Source: Candidatus Albibeggiatoa sp. nov. NOAA
Lineage (GTDB): Bacteria; Pseudomonadota; Gammaproteobacteria; Beggiatoales; Beggiatoaceae
Assembly: GCA_025800385.1 (NCBI GenBank)
Contig: JAOXRS010000120.1
Span: 124,001 to 188,000, forward strand
DNA: 64,000 nucleotides
Direction of reading: 5' to 3'
Both the position numbers and the translations under genes were made by a program. Shown one piece after another: positions 8,872 to 19,414 of the stretch. Positions within the stretch are counted from its first letter, which is position 1, and the number at the start of each line of letters is the position of its first letter. Under the pieces are notes generated by a model that worked only from the letters and a program-made list of their open reading frames with translations, was not told the origin of the DNA and did not search any database.

Positions 8872-10155
8872 TTATTTCCTATTATCCAATGCAATCATGA
8901 TAAGAATAGCAACCGCCATCGGGATATTTTTAGTTAACGCGCCATAAGGATGCCACCAGAATTCTGGTAAATAGAGACTAATCAAAACCGTATAACCCAA
9001 CATCACCAGCAATTGTGCAATACCGACCCATTTAAGGCGATAGCCGATTAACGTTAATATTCCAAGGACGAAATCAAGAACGGCCGCGCCAAATAAAGCA
9101 ACTGGGGCAAATATGCCTGTAACTCCCACTTTAGCCAATAAAGCATAACTTTCTGATATGGGGAAAATAAATGCAGACACGATACCCGTCATAATCCATA
9201 CAAATGCAATGCTAAGCCGTAACAAGGGCGATAAAAAATATAAAGCAGCTTGTGGGCGATCTGCTTGCTCGATAAGCATGTCAGCAAGTGCAGTCTGAAT
9301 AGAACGCGGCTTGACTCGTGTATGCTGAATAAAATCATCGACAGGCGCAGTATTGCCTCGTTGTAACATTTGTAAATTATCTGAATTAATTAATGAAAGA
9401 TGTGCAAAATCACCCAGCTTAGACATTGTTTGCATTAATGAAATTGGGATAGAGAGGCTTGGCATGGTGGTTTGAGCCGTTAGCCAGAGACGAATCGTTG
9501 ATAAAAAGGTTTTCATATTAATCGGTTCAGCCCCAACAGCTGCCACACGTAAGGCTTTTTCTGGTGGAGACTGAATGAGATTTACCACAGCCTGAGCTAA
9601 ATCATCAATATAAATCGGCTGAATCATTTGTGAACCTTGTGCAATCAGCGGCACAATCGGCAAATTTGCCCATGCTTTAAATAGTTCAAAACTGTTACCA
9701 CCTCGGCCGTAAACAATCGATGGATAAATAATAATCGAACGGATATTTAAGTCGGTTAGAAAATCATCAGCGGCTTTTTTGCTGTTCAGAAAGGGAGTAA
9801 TGGCTTGATCTTCAGCTCCTAAAGCAGAAATTTGAATCACTTGTTTTACACGGGCTTGTTTACAGGCTAAAAATAACGCGCAGGGTGCGACACAATGAAT
9901 AGCGTCAAAACTCACTTTATTGGTTTCTTGAATAATTCCCACTGCATTAATCACCACATCCATATTTTGCACATGCGGTAGCCAATCTTGCACATCAGTG
10001 CTTTTTGTAAAATCATTTTTGATATACGTCACATCAGCTATCGGCAAGGATGGCAATTGGCGCACACAGCAATAAATATGATGTCCTGCTTCCCGCAAAC
10101 TCAGCAATAAGTGTTGCCCGATAAATCCATTTGCACCTGTTAACAAAATATTCAT
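8872..10155 (-). CDS. NAD(P)-binding SDR protein fused to a DoxX-like membrane domain
   Basis: A 427-residue two-part protein. Residues 1-290 are an extended/atypical short-chain dehydrogenase fold with the nucleotide-binding motif LLTGANGFIGQHL and the conserved YPSIVYGRGG segment, close to the NDUFA9-like/NmrA-like branch. Residues 300-427 contain four hydrophobic helices resembling DoxX/DoxX-like quinol-associated proteins (LAKVGVTGIFAPVALFGAAVLDFVLG). The combination suggests a membrane-tethered redox protein, but no substrate can be named. Co-directional with and two bases before the DUF2269 gene; divergent from the CoA-transferase gene. The fused form is known in proteobacterial annotations, so this is not an assembly error. 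Confidence 0.85.
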   Translation of the reverse strand: MNILLTGANGFIGQHLLLSLREAGHHIYCCVRQLPSLPIADVTYIKNDFTKSTDVQDWLPHVQNMDVVINAVGIIQETNKVSFDAIHCVAPCALFLACKQARVKQVIQISALGAEDQAITPFLNSKKAADDFLTDLNIRSIIIYPSIVYGRGGNSFELFKAWANLPIVPLIAQGSQMIQPIYIDDLAQAVVNLIQSPPEKALRVAAVGAEPINMKTFLSTIRLWLTAQTTMPSLSIPISLMQTMSKLGDFAHLSLINSDNLQMLQRGNTAPVDDFIQHTRVKPRSIQTALADMLIEQADRPQAALYFLSPLLRLSIAFVWIMTGIVSAFIFPISESYALLAKVGVTGIFAPVALFGAAVLDFVLGILTLIGYRLKWVGIAQLLVMLGYTVLISLYLPEFWWHPYGALTKNIPMAVAILIMIALDNRK

Positions 10156-10371
10156 GTTTTCTCTTTTCTATGATGTGGTTAACAAACATGTACTTTATTA
10201 CCATCAGCTAAGTGTAGATGTTATCTTAAAATTTTCAATAAACACGCCATAAAAATCTAACAAAATATCTGAGTAAAATGCTAAAAAAGAGGTGCAAACT
10301 CACATCTTGCATGATATGGTTTTTTAAATCGACTATTCCCCAGACAACCCGTTTGATGCAGGAGTTTACCA

Positions 10372-11913
10372 ATGACAACAAAAATCTCTACTGCTGAACA
10401 GGCAATTGCCAATATTCCCAACGGCGCAACGTTAGCAACCAGTGGTTTTGTCGGCGTTGGCTTTCCTGAAGCCCTTGCGATTGCATTAGAAAAACGCTTT
10501 TTAAAAGAGCAACAACCTCAAGATTTAACACTAGTTTACGCAGCAGGACAAGGTGATGGGGGGGAACGTGGTTTAAATCACCTTGGACATCTTGGCTTAG
10601 TTAAACGGGTGATTGGTGGACATTGGGGTCTTGTTCCCAAATTAGGCGATTTAGCTCGACAAAATAAAATTGAAGCCTATAACTTACCACAAGGTGTGAT
10701 TACGCATTTATATCGCGATATTGCTGCACATAAACCCGGTACGTTGACCCATGTTGGTTTACATACTTTTGTTGACCCTCGCGAACAAGGCGGACGCTTA
10801 AACCCCAAAACCCAAGAAGATATTGTCCGCTTGATGACGATTGATGATAAAGAATATTTATTTTATAAGACTTTTCCAATTACAGTGGCATTTTTACGGG
10901 GTACAACGGCAGATGAACAAGGCAATATCAGTAGTGAAAAAGAAGCCTTATCACTAGAATGTTTGGCCATTGCTCAAGCAGTTAAAAATTCTGGCGGATT
11001 AGTTATCGTACAAGTTGAACGCATCACCGCACAGCATCACTTACACCCACAAATGATTAAAATTCCAGGGATTCTGGTCGATCATGTTGTGGTTGCTCCA
11101 CCTGAACAACACCCTCAAACATTTGCAGAACAGTTTAATCCTGCTTATTGCGGTAAAGTGATTGCACCTCGTAGTCGTTTACCTGAATTGGAATTAGATA
11201 TGCGTAAAGTCATTGGGCGACGTGCTGTTATGGAGTTGCGCCCAAATAGTGTGGTGAATCTCGGGATTGGGATGCCTGAAACCATTGCGCCGATTGCAGA
11301 TGAAGAAGGGGTGTTAGAGCAAATCACGATTACAATCGAACCGGGGGGGATTGGTGGGATTCCTGCGGGTGGTTTAAGTTTTGGTGCAGTGACGAATCCA
11401 CAAGCGATTATCGATCAACCTGCACAGTTTGATTTTTATGATGGTGGTGGATTGGATCAAGCGTTTTTAGGCATGGCGCAATTAGACAAAGATGGCAATG
11501 TCAACGTCAGTGCTTTTGGCCCTAGAATGGCAGGTGCTGGTGGTTTTATCAATATCAGTCAAAATGCAAAGTCAGTATATTTTCTGGGTGCATTTACCTC
11601 TGGTGATGAAGAATTTTTTATTGAGGGTGGCGGTTTGACCATCTTTCAAGAGGGTGTATATCGTAAATTGATTAAGCAAGTGCAACACCTTACTTTTAAT
11701 GGACAATATGGCTTACAATGCGGACAAAAAATCATGTATATCACCGAGCGTGCCGTATTCCAGCTTGTGCCTGAAGGGTTAGAATTAATCGAAATTGCCC
11801 CCAATATTGATTTACAAACCCAAGTATTAGATCAAATGGATTTTCGTCCTTTGATGCGTAATGTTAAACGGATGGATGCTAGAATATTTTCTGAGCAAAA
11901 AATGAATTTATGA
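10372..11913 (+). CDS. Acetate/propionate CoA-transferase, YdiF-like (family I)
   Basis: A 513-residue fusion of alpha and beta subunits of a family I CoA-transferase, exchanging CoA between short-chain acids. The alpha half spans about 1-265 and the beta half about 275-505. The beta half has the [14 protein letters not shown] motif with the catalytic Glu at residue 323. [10 protein letters not shown] and [15 protein letters not shown] are also family signatures. Length matches E. coli YdiF and clostridial propionate CoA-transferase (about 520-530). CAGGAG lies seven bases before the ATG. It stands alone, so its physiological acid pair cannot be deduced; acetate, acetoacetate and propionate are candidates. 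Confidence 0.88.
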   Translation: MTTKISTAEQAIANIPNGATLATSGFVGVGFPEALAIALEKRFLKEQQPQDLTLVYAAGQGDGGERGLNHLGHLGLVKRVIGGHWGLVPKLGDLARQNKIEAYNLPQGVITHLYRDIAAHKPGTLTHVGLHTFVDPREQGGRLNPKTQEDIVRLMTIDDKEYLFYKTFPITVAFLRGTTADEQGNISSEKEALSLECLAIAQAVKNSGGLVIVQVERITAQHHLHPQMIKIPGILVDHVVVAPPEQHPQTFAEQFNPAYCGKVIAPRSRLPELELDMRKVIGRRAVMELRPNSVVNLGIGMPETIAPIADEEGVLEQITITIEPGGIGGIPAGGLSFGAVTNPQAIIDQPAQFDFYDGGGLDQAFLGMAQLDKDGNVNVSAFGPRMAGAGGFINISQNAKSVYFLGAFTSGDEEFFIEGGGLTIFQEGVYRKLIKQVQHLTFNGQYGLQCGQKIMYITERAVFQLVPEGLELIEIAPNIDLQTQVLDQMDFRPLMRNVKRMDARIFSEQKMNL

Positions 11914-12393
11914 TAGAGTTGGTTTGTGCTTTATAAAGTAGTAGGCTGTTGGCCTATACTCAATATATTATCAATATCAATCAGTAATAAGAATTAAAAC
12001 TATCATTTTTTATATTGATTGTTTTATACTAGCAATACCGTTAGTCAGCATGACCAAAAAGCAGACTAATAACCATGATTATAAAAGGTTATTTATGTTA
12101 AAGCTCTAGGATGTGAGGGTTTTAGTAAGATAACAATATGAAGTATGTTTTATCCTCTCTAAATGCAAATAGTTTAAGCAAAATTGACAACTTAGCTAAG
12201 AAGTGCTATTTAAAATAAATAGGTTGAGGGATAGTAGTGTCTTTCAATCTTATTATTTGAATTTATATATTGAATTATTGCACAATAATATAAAGAGCAG
12301 GTGAGCATTCTGCCGTTGAGGAAGGATAGTTGACATTCGCCGTGTCATTGTACTCAATTTAACGGACTACCTCATTTTTAGGATGTAGTAATT
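11914..12393. other. 480-bp AT-rich intergenic region
   Basis: Very AT-rich gap between the CoA-transferase and the PilZ gene. I found no tRNA or recognisable riboswitch. Only a weak imperfect hairpin lies just after the CoA-transferase stop (about 11939-11960). It probably contains the PilZ gene promoter. Confidence 0.4.
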
Positions 12394-12786
12394 ATGAAAG
12401 TAGATGGAAGAAGATTCATCAGACATCCCGCACAAATTCCGATCCGTGTTGCATCGGTAGATGACATTGAGGAAAGTATACAACATACTCAGAATGTAAG
12501 CTTAGGCGGTTTAGCATTTGAATCTGAACAAAAAATAGAGCTTGATGAACTCATTGAAATCTCGATTATGGTTGATCCACAAGTGACTTTGTTGGGTCGT
12601 GTTGCATGGTGCAGACCAAAAGGGGAAGATGAGGAAGGTTTTGAGGTAGGGGTTGAATTTATTGAAACCAGTATGGGAAAAAAAGAATATGTGGTGGATG
12701 AAATGTGCTTAGTCGAGCGTTATCAAAGAATGTTAGACGCAATTGCTGAAGACCTTGCAAATCCATTAAGTAACTTGATGCTATAA
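12394..12786 (+). CDS. PilZ domain protein (cyclic di-GMP receptor)
   Basis: A 130-residue single-domain PilZ protein. The c-di-GMP-binding signature is present: R6-x3-R10 (RRFIR) at the N-terminus and N34-V-S36-L-G-G39 matching (D/N)xSxxG on the adjacent strand. The remainder fits the six-stranded barrel (VTLLGRVAWCRP, FEVGVEFIE) with a C-terminal helix. There is no effector domain, so it probably acts by protein-protein contact downstream of c-di-GMP, for example on motility or exopolysaccharide. The next gene, erpA, is 70 bases away with its own ribosome site. Confidence 0.88.
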   Translation: MKVDGRRFIRHPAQIPIRVASVDDIEESIQHTQNVSLGGLAFESEQKIELDELIEISIMVDPQVTLLGRVAWCRPKGEDEEGFEVGVEFIETSMGKKEYVVDEMCLVERYQRMLDAIAEDLANPLSNLML

Positions 12787-12856
12787 AAGTCATTGATTTT
12801 TTGTTACGCTATTACCATATTATGCTAGATATTCCCCTCAACATTGGAGAGTGTAC

Positions 12857-13210
12857 ATGAGTGCAGAAGCAGTAGTAGATGATTCACCATTGGTTTTTAC
12901 GGATAGTGCTGCAAGTAAGGTGCAACAGTTAATTGCAGAAGAAGAAACAGACGGCTTAATGCTGCGTGTTTTTGTGCAAGGTGGTGGTTGCTCAGGTTTC
13001 CAGTATGGCTTTACTTTTGATGAAAACACTCAAGAAGGCGATACTGTTGTAGAAAAAAATGGTGTTAAATTATTAATTGATCCAATGAGCTTTCAGTACT
13101 TAGTTGGTGCTGAAATCGATTATAAAGAAGACTTGCAGGGTTCACAGTTTGTTATCCGCAATCCAAATGCAACAACAACATGTGGCTGTGGTTCTTCCTT
13201 CTCAGCTTAA
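12857..13210 (+). CDS. erpA: A-type iron-sulfur cluster carrier ErpA
   Basis: A 117-residue A-type scaffold that delivers Fe-S clusters to apoproteins, including isoprenoid enzymes. The three ligand cysteines are Cys45 in GGGCSGF and Cys109/Cys111 in the C-terminal TTCGCGSSF. The acidic N-terminal stretch (VVDDSP, AEEETD) fits ErpA rather than IscA. A GTG at 12851 is in frame, but GGAG about nine bases before ATG 12857 supports the latter. A second A-type protein, IscA, is encoded at 39599-39922. A long imperfect hairpin follows. Confidence 0.93.
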   Translation: MSAEAVVDDSPLVFTDSAASKVQQLIAEEETDGLMLRVFVQGGGCSGFQYGFTFDENTQEGDTVVEKNGVKLLIDPMSFQYLVGAEIDYKEDLQGSQFVIRNPNATTTCGCGSSFSA

Positions 13211-13223
13211 GAGCTAAGTATTT

Positions 13224-13275
13224 TTGATGTAGAGCTGTTTAAACTTTGAGATACTATATCCAAGTTCTGCATCAA
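13224..13275. repeat. Imperfect inverted repeat after erpA
   Basis: TTGATGTAGA (13224-13233) pairs with TCTGCATCAA (13266-13275) with one G-T wobble, across a 32-base loop. There is no adjacent T-run. It may help end transcription between erpA and the convergent xthA. Confidence 0.3.
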
Positions 13276-13363
13276 TACTATTCTAAAATTGCCTATCTTA
13301 AATAGCTTAGCTTCCTTCCATAGATTATTACCCATGAACTTAAGCTAGCTATTCTACAAATAA

Positions 13364-14131
13364 TTATACAGAAAAGTCGTAATCTATAATCAAAGGGGCA
13401 TGATCGGAAAAACGTTGCTCCTTGTAAATACTGGTATTTTGTACAGTGTTTCGTAATGATTCGGTAACCACTTGATAATCAATACGCCAGCCCGTGTTAT
13501 TTGCCCAAGCTTGTCCACGATTTGACCACCATGTGTATTGATGTGGCTCTTGATTGACTTGTCGAAAAGCATCTACATAACCTGTCTCATCAAATAATTT
13601 ATCCATCCATGCCCGCTCTTCGGGTAAAAAGCCTGAATTCTTTTGATTAGGCCGCCAATTTTTTAAATCGATTTGCTTGTGGGCAATATTCCAATCACCA
13701 CAAATCACCAAATTTTCTTGTTTTCGGGCTTCAAGATAGGGTAAAAACTTATCCATAAAGTGATATTTTAAATCTTGCCGCTCTGTGCCTGATGTTCCTG
13801 AATGCATATATAACGATACAACACTGATATTTTCACACTGCACTTCTAAATATCGGCCTTCACAATCAATCTCTTCCCAGCCAATACCATGCTTAACTTG
13901 CTGAGGCTCTTGGCGTGAGTATATTGCAACACCACTGTAGCCTTTTTTCTGTGCATCATGGTAAAAACAGTGATAACCTTGTGGATGAAAAACAGCATCT
14001 GATAACTGATCTATTTGTGCTTTTGTTTCTTGGATACAAACAAAGTCTGCTTGTTGCTGTGCTAACCAATCAAAAAAACCTTTTCTCGCTGCGGCACGAA
14101 TTCCATTCACATTGGCAGTAATAATACGCAT
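13364..14131 (-). CDS. xthA: Exodeoxyribonuclease III / AP endonuclease
   Basis: A 255-residue endonuclease/exonuclease/phosphatase-fold enzyme for base-excision repair. It shows TANVNGIRAA with the metal-site Asn, IQETKAQ (metal-ligand Glu), SLYMHSG, CGDWNIAH (Asp and Asn of the active site) and the C-terminal FSDHAPLIIDY with the catalytic His. Length matches the ExoIII family. A GTG at 14137 is in frame; ATG 14131 gives the usual MRIITANVNG start and has an AAAGTG site upstream. Monocistronic. Confidence 0.93.
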   Translation of the reverse strand: MRIITANVNGIRAAARKGFFDWLAQQQADFVCIQETKAQIDQLSDAVFHPQGYHCFYHDAQKKGYSGVAIYSRQEPQQVKHGIGWEEIDCEGRYLEVQCENISVVSLYMHSGTSGTERQDLKYHFMDKFLPYLEARKQENLVICGDWNIAHKQIDLKNWRPNQKNSGFLPEERAWMDKLFDETGYVDAFRQVNQEPHQYTWWSNRGQAWANNTGWRIDYQVVTESLRNTVQNTSIYKEQRFSDHAPLIIDYDFSV

Positions 14132-14210
14132 AATCACTTTACATTAAACTAGAATAAGCTATTTATTTTAACATATTGATGTTGTTACATATAAACGCCG
14201 TGAATATACG

Positions 14211-14513
14211 ATGGAAACCAAAGTGTCGCTTTTATTAAATGGTATTCTGGCACAAATTGCTTTGGCATTTACAATTAAGAGTACTTATACAACAGTGGAA
14301 TTTGTTGGCAATACAGTAATTTATATATTTATTTTAGGGGTTGCTTATTATTTAGTGACCTTATTATACAATGTCATTTTGCTTAATATGTATGAGACGC
14401 GCAAAGAACTAGTGCTTACCATTGATAACTATACAAAGTGGGCTTTTCCACTTATTTTTACTATTTTACTCACTCATTTGAGTATTGAAGCGATTATTAC
14501 AGGGCTGGCTTAG
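14211..14513 (+). CDS. Small hypothetical membrane protein
   Basis: A 100-residue protein with three hydrophobic segments (about 5-24, 32-58 and 78-97) and a short charged loop (YETRKELVLTIDNYTK). No family recognised. There is no clear ribosome site before the ATG, so the start is uncertain. It lies divergently next to xthA and converges on the next small gene. The clean alternation of hydrophobic spans argues for a real gene. Confidence 0.5.
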   Translation: METKVSLLLNGILAQIALAFTIKSTYTTVEFVGNTVIYIFILGVAYYLVTLLYNVILLNMYETRKELVLTIDNYTKWAFPLIFTILLTHLSIEAIITGLA

Positions 14514-14552
14514 TGCTTTTAAAGCATGTAATTCAAAGCTGAGAAACAGAAA

Positions 14553-14873
14553 CTATATCGAAAGTAAATCAATTAAATCATCGATTGCTTCATCTGATTT
14601 CATGGCTTTACTACGTGCTAATTCATAAATATTTTGCAAAATGTGTGGTGGTAAAAAGTTTGCAGAATTAGAGACACGCTCTACCACTTCACCTGCTTCA
14701 TTCATAATATCAAGATGATAGTCTTGTTCATCTTTTTGAATCCCAACAAAATAGCTAGGAAACGAGGCTTGAAAGGCTTCTGAACTGGCCGTCACTTCCC
14801 ATGTCACTTTGCCTTTTTGTGAACCATCGTAGACTAGTTTGACTAATTTTAATTTTTTTTCTTGGCTGCTCAT
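14553..14873 (-). CDS. Conserved hypothetical small soluble protein
   Basis: A 106-residue protein of unknown function. The first half looks beta-rich (KLVKLVYDGSQKGKVTWEVT, YHLDIMNEAGEVVERV). The last 40 residues are probably helical and acidic (ILQNIYELARSKAMKSDEAIDDLIDLL). No signal peptide. AGGATGAAGTG upstream supports the ATG at 14873 over the GTG at 14876. It appears to be monocistronic. Confidence 0.65.
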   Translation of the reverse strand: MSSQEKKLKLVKLVYDGSQKGKVTWEVTASSEAFQASFPSYFVGIQKDEQDYHLDIMNEAGEVVERVSNSANFLPPHILQNIYELARSKAMKSDEAIDDLIDLLSI

Positions 14874-14981
14874 CACTTCATCCTAGCAAACATGAGAAAT
14901 ATGTATTCATCATTTCGATTCCAGAAAGTATACACACTTATCAGAAATATCTGTTACAGCATGTATACTTTAGAAACTATA

Positions 14982-16148
14982 TTAATAATCGACTGGGCAT
15001 TCCCCCGGTTGCTCTTGTGTGCGAATCAATGAATTAAGCTTGAAGCTATAAGTCACACAACGGCGACCGTCATCTTTTTCATAACGCCACCAAGATGAAG
15101 CCCCTAAATTAAAGTCTTCATTATCAACAAAATCAGGCATCCGCTTTTCTTTTTTCAACACTTTCATTCGATCATCTTTGAGGGTTCTGATAGCTTCTTG
15201 ATAGTCTGGATCATCCTCTTCAGAATAGTCGTCGGCAGCATAGTCTGTATCTGCATACTCTTCGTCATCAGATTCATCTAAAGGTGCAGGCTCTTCAACA
15301 GGTTGCACAGGCATTTCTGGTTGTGGTGGTACAAACTGCGCAGGTGGTAAATTAGTGGGTAATGGAGGTAAAATTAAATTTGCATGGTCAGGCAATACAG
15401 ATACAGTTTCAGGCTGAGGTGGTAATAACTGCTCATTTACTGAAGTATTGGCAATAACTTGTGTAATATTAAACGCACTATCACAAAACTCAAACCATGA
15501 CTCAACGGTTTTGTTTAACGTTTCATCTTCAGCAATATCGCTGTTAAACATGGTTGCTTCATGGAAGTGCTTACCAATATCTGCATAGGTTTCCAACGCT
15601 TTTTGCTTTGCCATTTGATAAGACATTTGTAAATTAGTTGCCGTTGGAGAAGGTGAGCGGACATAAGTTGCACAATGCTGATTCACTGCTGCAATCACAT
15701 AATCTTTAGCTAATTTAGTTTTTTGCTCAAGTGCGTCAAGTAATGCTCGCTGTTGACTTAATCGAGCTTGTCGAGTTCGACGCAATTCATCAATATATTC
15801 TATCGCTTCATTCACTCTTTCTGGTAATTCTTCATTACATACTTGATAGATTTCAGCAAATGTTTTATCTACAAAATAGCCACCTGTATACGTATGATTG
15901 CTAGCATTGGCTAAGGATGGATTACGATTCAGCGCATTGTCCATATTATTTTGATATTTTTTCCAATTACCTTTTAAAACCCGCAATGAGCCAGAACTTT
16001 TGGGCATTTCAGATTGTAAAGCTCTTTCACAAAATCCTGTTGCAGTTTCAAAATTTTTAATTGCTAATTTATCTGTAGCAAAGGTTAATGGTGTAAAAAA
16101 TAATAATTGAAAAGTGGCGAACCAAAATAACATAGATTTAGAGAGCAT
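14982..16148 (-). CDS. Hypothetical periplasmic protein with acidic Pro-rich linker
   Basis: A 388-residue exported protein. A signal peptide spans about residues 1-24 (FATFQLLFFTPLTFA). A helical domain follows (about 28-235), with four widely spaced cysteines (CERA, CNEE, HCATY, CDSAF). Next is a Pro-rich and then strongly acidic linker (about 245-310, with DESDDEEY and DDYSEEDDP), and a C-terminal domain with two cysteines (RRCVTY, GECP). I do not recognise the family. Even cysteine numbers suggest periplasmic disulfides. It lies upstream of nothing obvious and 130 bases from mltG. Confidence 0.7.
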   Translation of the reverse strand: MLSKSMLFWFATFQLLFFTPLTFATDKLAIKNFETATGFCERALQSEMPKSSGSLRVLKGNWKKYQNNMDNALNRNPSLANASNHTYTGGYFVDKTFAEIYQVCNEELPERVNEAIEYIDELRRTRQARLSQQRALLDALEQKTKLAKDYVIAAVNQHCATYVRSPSPTATNLQMSYQMAKQKALETYADIGKHFHEATMFNSDIAEDETLNKTVESWFEFCDSAFNITQVIANTSVNEQLLPPQPETVSVLPDHANLILPPLPTNLPPAQFVPPQPEMPVQPVEEPAPLDESDDEEYADTDYAADDYSEEDDPDYQEAIRTLKDDRMKVLKKEKRMPDFVDNEDFNLGASSWWRYEKDDGRRCVTYSFKLNSLIRTQEQPGECPVDY

Positions 16149-16279
16149 CTATATTTACCTCTTGTGTTAGAATGAAATAGGTTATCGGCTAACAACCTAC
16201 CATTTGAATAGTATAACATTTTCCTACCTTAATGCTAAAAATGACAGCATTGCTGGGCATTCATATCAATAATAAAGCA

Positions 16280-17338
16280 TTATCGGCAAGCACTACAGCC
16301 TTTATAACGTCGACACCACTGATTGTAACGAGATGAGTGTTTTTTAAGCTGATAACGGATCACAGCACAACCATGCTCTTTATCTGTACTAGAAAAATAG
16401 TGCGAGCCATCACCTTTAGCAACGAAAAATAAAGCATCAGAGTCTGCAGGATTTAGCACAGCGTGAATAGCCTCTTTCCCAGGTGTTGCAATAGGTGTCG
16501 GCGGTAGTCCTTTGTTTAAATAAGTGTTATATGGGCTTTTATATTTCAAGTCACGAGAACGAATATTGCCGTCATATTTTTCACCCAATGCATAAATGAT
16601 GGTGGGATCAGTTTGCAACTTCATATTTTTATTTAATCGATTAATAAAAACACTGGCAATTTGAGGGCGTTCTTCAGCTTTTCCCGTTTCTTTTTCAACA
16701 ATAGACGCAAGAATTAAAGCTTCATAAGGTGATTTAAGCGGTAGATTTGCTTGGCGGTTTTCCCACTCTGTATCCAAAGTATTTTGCATCATTTGATAAG
16801 CACGCTGTAAAAACTGCAAATCGGTCGTATTTTTTGGAAAACGATAAGTATCAGGGAAAAAACGCCCTTCTGGATGTTGGTTCTCGTATCCCAGCTTTTG
16901 CATAATTTGTTGCGTGGATAAGTCACCTAATGTCTGCTTTAAATTTTCATCTTGCTTAATTTTCGATAATATCTTTTTAAACGTCCACCCTTCAATTAAC
17001 GCCAATTTGTGTTGTACAGAGGGCGCGTATAGTAAAATATCCAAAAAATCTTGTGGGGTTGAACTTTTGGGAATCAGAAAGTGACCTTGACGAATTTTGA
17101 CATCTTGCCCTTTATAACGTGCCATCCACACCCAAACTAATGCCGTAGGATAATTCATCAACTTGCGATCCATCAAATTCAGTGCAATATCGGTTAAAGT
17201 TTGTCGTGGCTTGACTTCATAAGTTATTTCGGCTTTTAAACCTAAAGGCTTATTTAATTGATATTCGTAAATATAATAACCACTGCCAATGACAGCTAGA
17301 ATTAAAAATACTAAAAACAAAGTAAGTTTCTTTAGCAT
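16280..17338 (-). CDS. mltG: Endolytic murein transglycosylase MltG
   Basis: A 352-residue YceG-family enzyme that cleaves nascent glycan strands and helps terminate peptidoglycan polymerisation. One N-terminal membrane helix (KLTLFLVFLILAVIGSGYYIY) is followed by a LysM-like segment (VKPRQTLTDIALNL) and the catalytic domain. That domain has the hallmark ILASIVEKETG (catalytic Glu), LQTDPTIIYALG, YNTYLNKGLPPTPI and LNPADSDALFFVAKGDG. The frame continues upstream to 17419, but the ATG at 17338 gives a normal signal-anchor and a length close to E. coli MltG (340). No tmk or pabC neighbour is present. The extra C-terminal tail has three cysteines (CRRYKGCSAC), unusual for the family. Confidence 0.9.
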   Translation of the reverse strand: MLKKLTLFLVFLILAVIGSGYYIYEYQLNKPLGLKAEITYEVKPRQTLTDIALNLMDRKLMNYPTALVWVWMARYKGQDVKIRQGHFLIPKSSTPQDFLDILLYAPSVQHKLALIEGWTFKKILSKIKQDENLKQTLGDLSTQQIMQKLGYENQHPEGRFFPDTYRFPKNTTDLQFLQRAYQMMQNTLDTEWENRQANLPLKSPYEALILASIVEKETGKAEERPQIASVFINRLNKNMKLQTDPTIIYALGEKYDGNIRSRDLKYKSPYNTYLNKGLPPTPIATPGKEAIHAVLNPADSDALFFVAKGDGSHYFSSTDKEHGCAVIRYQLKKHSSRYNQWCRRYKGCSACR

Positions 17339-17614
17339 AATATTTTCAAAGAGATAAATGTTGTATACGCTTTTTATAGGCATTTTAACATATACAGTGT
17401 GACTTTTTTGCATAATCATAAAATCACGGTTTAGAACATGATTGATGCTAAAAAAACAGCTAGGCTTTTGTTTAATTTAGATTGTTTATTTTTATTGGAA
17501 ACACTTGCTAATTAACTGTTGTAAAATGATAACAATTGTTGTATTTTTGCGAGACATTAAAACCTATTGAGCATGTTCAATGGGCTGTAGATAGAACTGG
17601 AATCAAAACACTGC

Positions 17615-19414
17615 ATGAAGCACATCCGTAATTTTTCAATTATTGCACATATTGACCACGGGAAATCCACTTTAGCTGATCGATTTATTCAAACTTGTGG
17701 TGGCCTTTCAGAACGAGAAATGGAAGCACAAGTGCTGGACTCAATGGATTTAGAGCGTGAGCGCGGCATCACCATTAAAGCCCAAAGCGTCACCTTAGAT
17801 TATCACGCTAAAGATGGCCAAACGTATCAGCTTAACTTTATTGATACACCGGGGCATGTTGACTTTTCTTATGAGGTATCACGTTCACTTGCTGCTTGTG
17901 AAGGGGCATTGTTGGTTGTTGATGCCGCACAAGGCGTTGAAGCACAAAGTGTGGCCAATTGTTATACCGCGATTGAGCAAGGCCTAGAAGTACTGCCTGT
18001 CTTAAATAAAATTGATTTACCCTCGGCAGAACCTGAACGGGTGATTCATCAAATTGAAGAAATTATTGCGATTGAAGCAGAAGATGCCAATCAAATCAGT
18101 GCGAAAACAGGTATCGGTGTTGATGATTTATTAGAAACCTTGGTTGAACAAATTCCACCACCAGAAGGTGACCCTGACGCACCATTGCAAGCCCTTATTA
18201 TTGACTCATGGTTTGATAATTATTTAGGTGTAGTTTCACTGGTACGTGTAGTTAATGGTACATTGAAAAAACGCCAAAAAATTAAAGTGATGTCGACAGG
18301 CCGCAGCTTCCAAGTAGATCGAGTGGGTATTTTTACCCCTAAACGTACGGATACTGAGGGACTTGGCACGGGTGAAGTAGGCTTTGTGGTTGCGGGGATT
18401 AAAGACATTTACGGCGCACCTGTAGGTGATACTTTAACCGATACAGACAACCCAACCACTGAACCATTACCAGGATTCCAAGCGATTCAACCGCGTGTAT
18501 TTGCAGGCATGTTCCCGACAGATTCCGCTGATTATGAAAATTTCCGTGAAGCTCTATCTAAATTACGCTTAAATGATGCGGCTTTACATTACGAGCCTGA
18601 AAATTCTCAAGCCCTAGGTTTTGGTTTCCGTTGCGGTTTCCTTGGCATGTTGCATATGGAGATCATTCAAGAACGGTTGGAGCGAGAATATGAGTTAGAT
18701 TTAATTACCACTGCACCAACGGTAATTTATGAAGTAGAAACCACGTCAGGCGAAACTTTATTAATTGATAATCCATCAGACTTGCCACCGTTAAACAAAA
18801 TTGCGGAAATGCGCGAGCCGATTGTTGAAACCAATATGTTATTGCCACAAGATTATTTAGGTAATGTGATTAGCTTATGTATTGAAAAACGCGGTGTGCA
18901 AACAAAGTTACAATATCTTGGTTCGCAAGTTGCGCTTTCATATGAATTACCTATGAGTGAAATGGTGTTGGATTTCTTTGATCGCTTAAAATCGGTTAGT
19001 CGTGGTTATGCTTCACTAGAATATAATTTTGTCCGTTTTCAGCCTGCAGCACTTGTAAAATTAGATGTTTTAATTAACAGTGATCCTGTTGATGCTCTGT
19101 CCATTATCGTACATCGAGATCAAAGTACGATTCGTGGGCGCGAATTAGCCGAACGTATGAAAGAAGTGATTCCACGTCAAATGTTCGATGTTGCGATTCA
19201 AGCGGCAATTGGTTCACAAATTATTGCTCGCCAAACAGTAAAAGCCTTACGCAAAAACGTGACAGCCAAATGTTATGGTGGTGATGTTACACGTAAACGT
19301 AAGTTACTAGAAAAACAAAAAGAAGGTAAAAAGCGCATGAAACAAGTGGGGTCGGTGACTATCCCGCAAGATGCCTTTTTAGCTGTATTACATGTCGGGA
19401 AAACCAACAAATGA
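17615..19414 (+). CDS. lepA: Elongation factor 4 (back-translocating GTPase)
   Basis: A 599-residue ribosomal GTPase. The G-domain is intact with [15 protein letters not shown] and NKIDLP. EF-Tu-like domain 2, EF-G-like domains III and V, and the LepA-specific C-terminal domain ([21 protein letters not shown] region) follow. Length is the usual 595-600. It is the first gene of the lepA-lepB-DUF4845-rnc operon and its stop overlaps the lepB start (ATGA). Only a weak ribosome site is visible upstream. Confidence 0.97.
   Translation: MKHIRNFSIIAHIDHGKSTLADRFIQTCGGLSEREMEAQVLDSMDLERERGITIKAQSVTLDYHAKDGQTYQLNFIDTPGHVDFSYEVSRSLAACEGALLVVDAAQGVEAQSVANCYTAIEQGLEVLPVLNKIDLPSAEPERVIHQIEEIIAIEAEDANQISAKTGIGVDDLLETLVEQIPPPEGDPDAPLQALIIDSWFDNYLGVVSLVRVVNGTLKKRQKIKVMSTGRSFQVDRVGIFTPKRTDTEGLGTGEVGFVVAGIKDIYGAPVGDTLTDTDNPTTEPLPGFQAIQPRVFAGMFPTDSADYENFREALSKLRLNDAALHYEPENSQALGFGFRCGFLGMLHMEIIQERLEREYELDLITTAPTVIYEVETTSGETLLIDNPSDLPPLNKIAEMREPIVETNMLLPQDYLGNVISLCIEKRGVQTKLQYLGSQVALSYELPMSEMVLDFFDRLKSVSRGYASLEYNFVRFQPAALVKLDVLINSDPVDALSIIVHRDQSTIRGRELAERMKEVIPRQMFDVAIQAAIGSQIIARQTVKALRKNVTAKCYGGDVTRKRKLLEKQKEGKKRMKQVGSVTIPQDAFLAVLHVGKTNK

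Noticed and set aside
17531..17540. AACAATTGTT palindrome with Fur-like surroundings upstream of lepA
   Set aside because: Only about 10 of 14 Fur positions match, and lepA is not an expected target; likely chance in AT-rich DNA.
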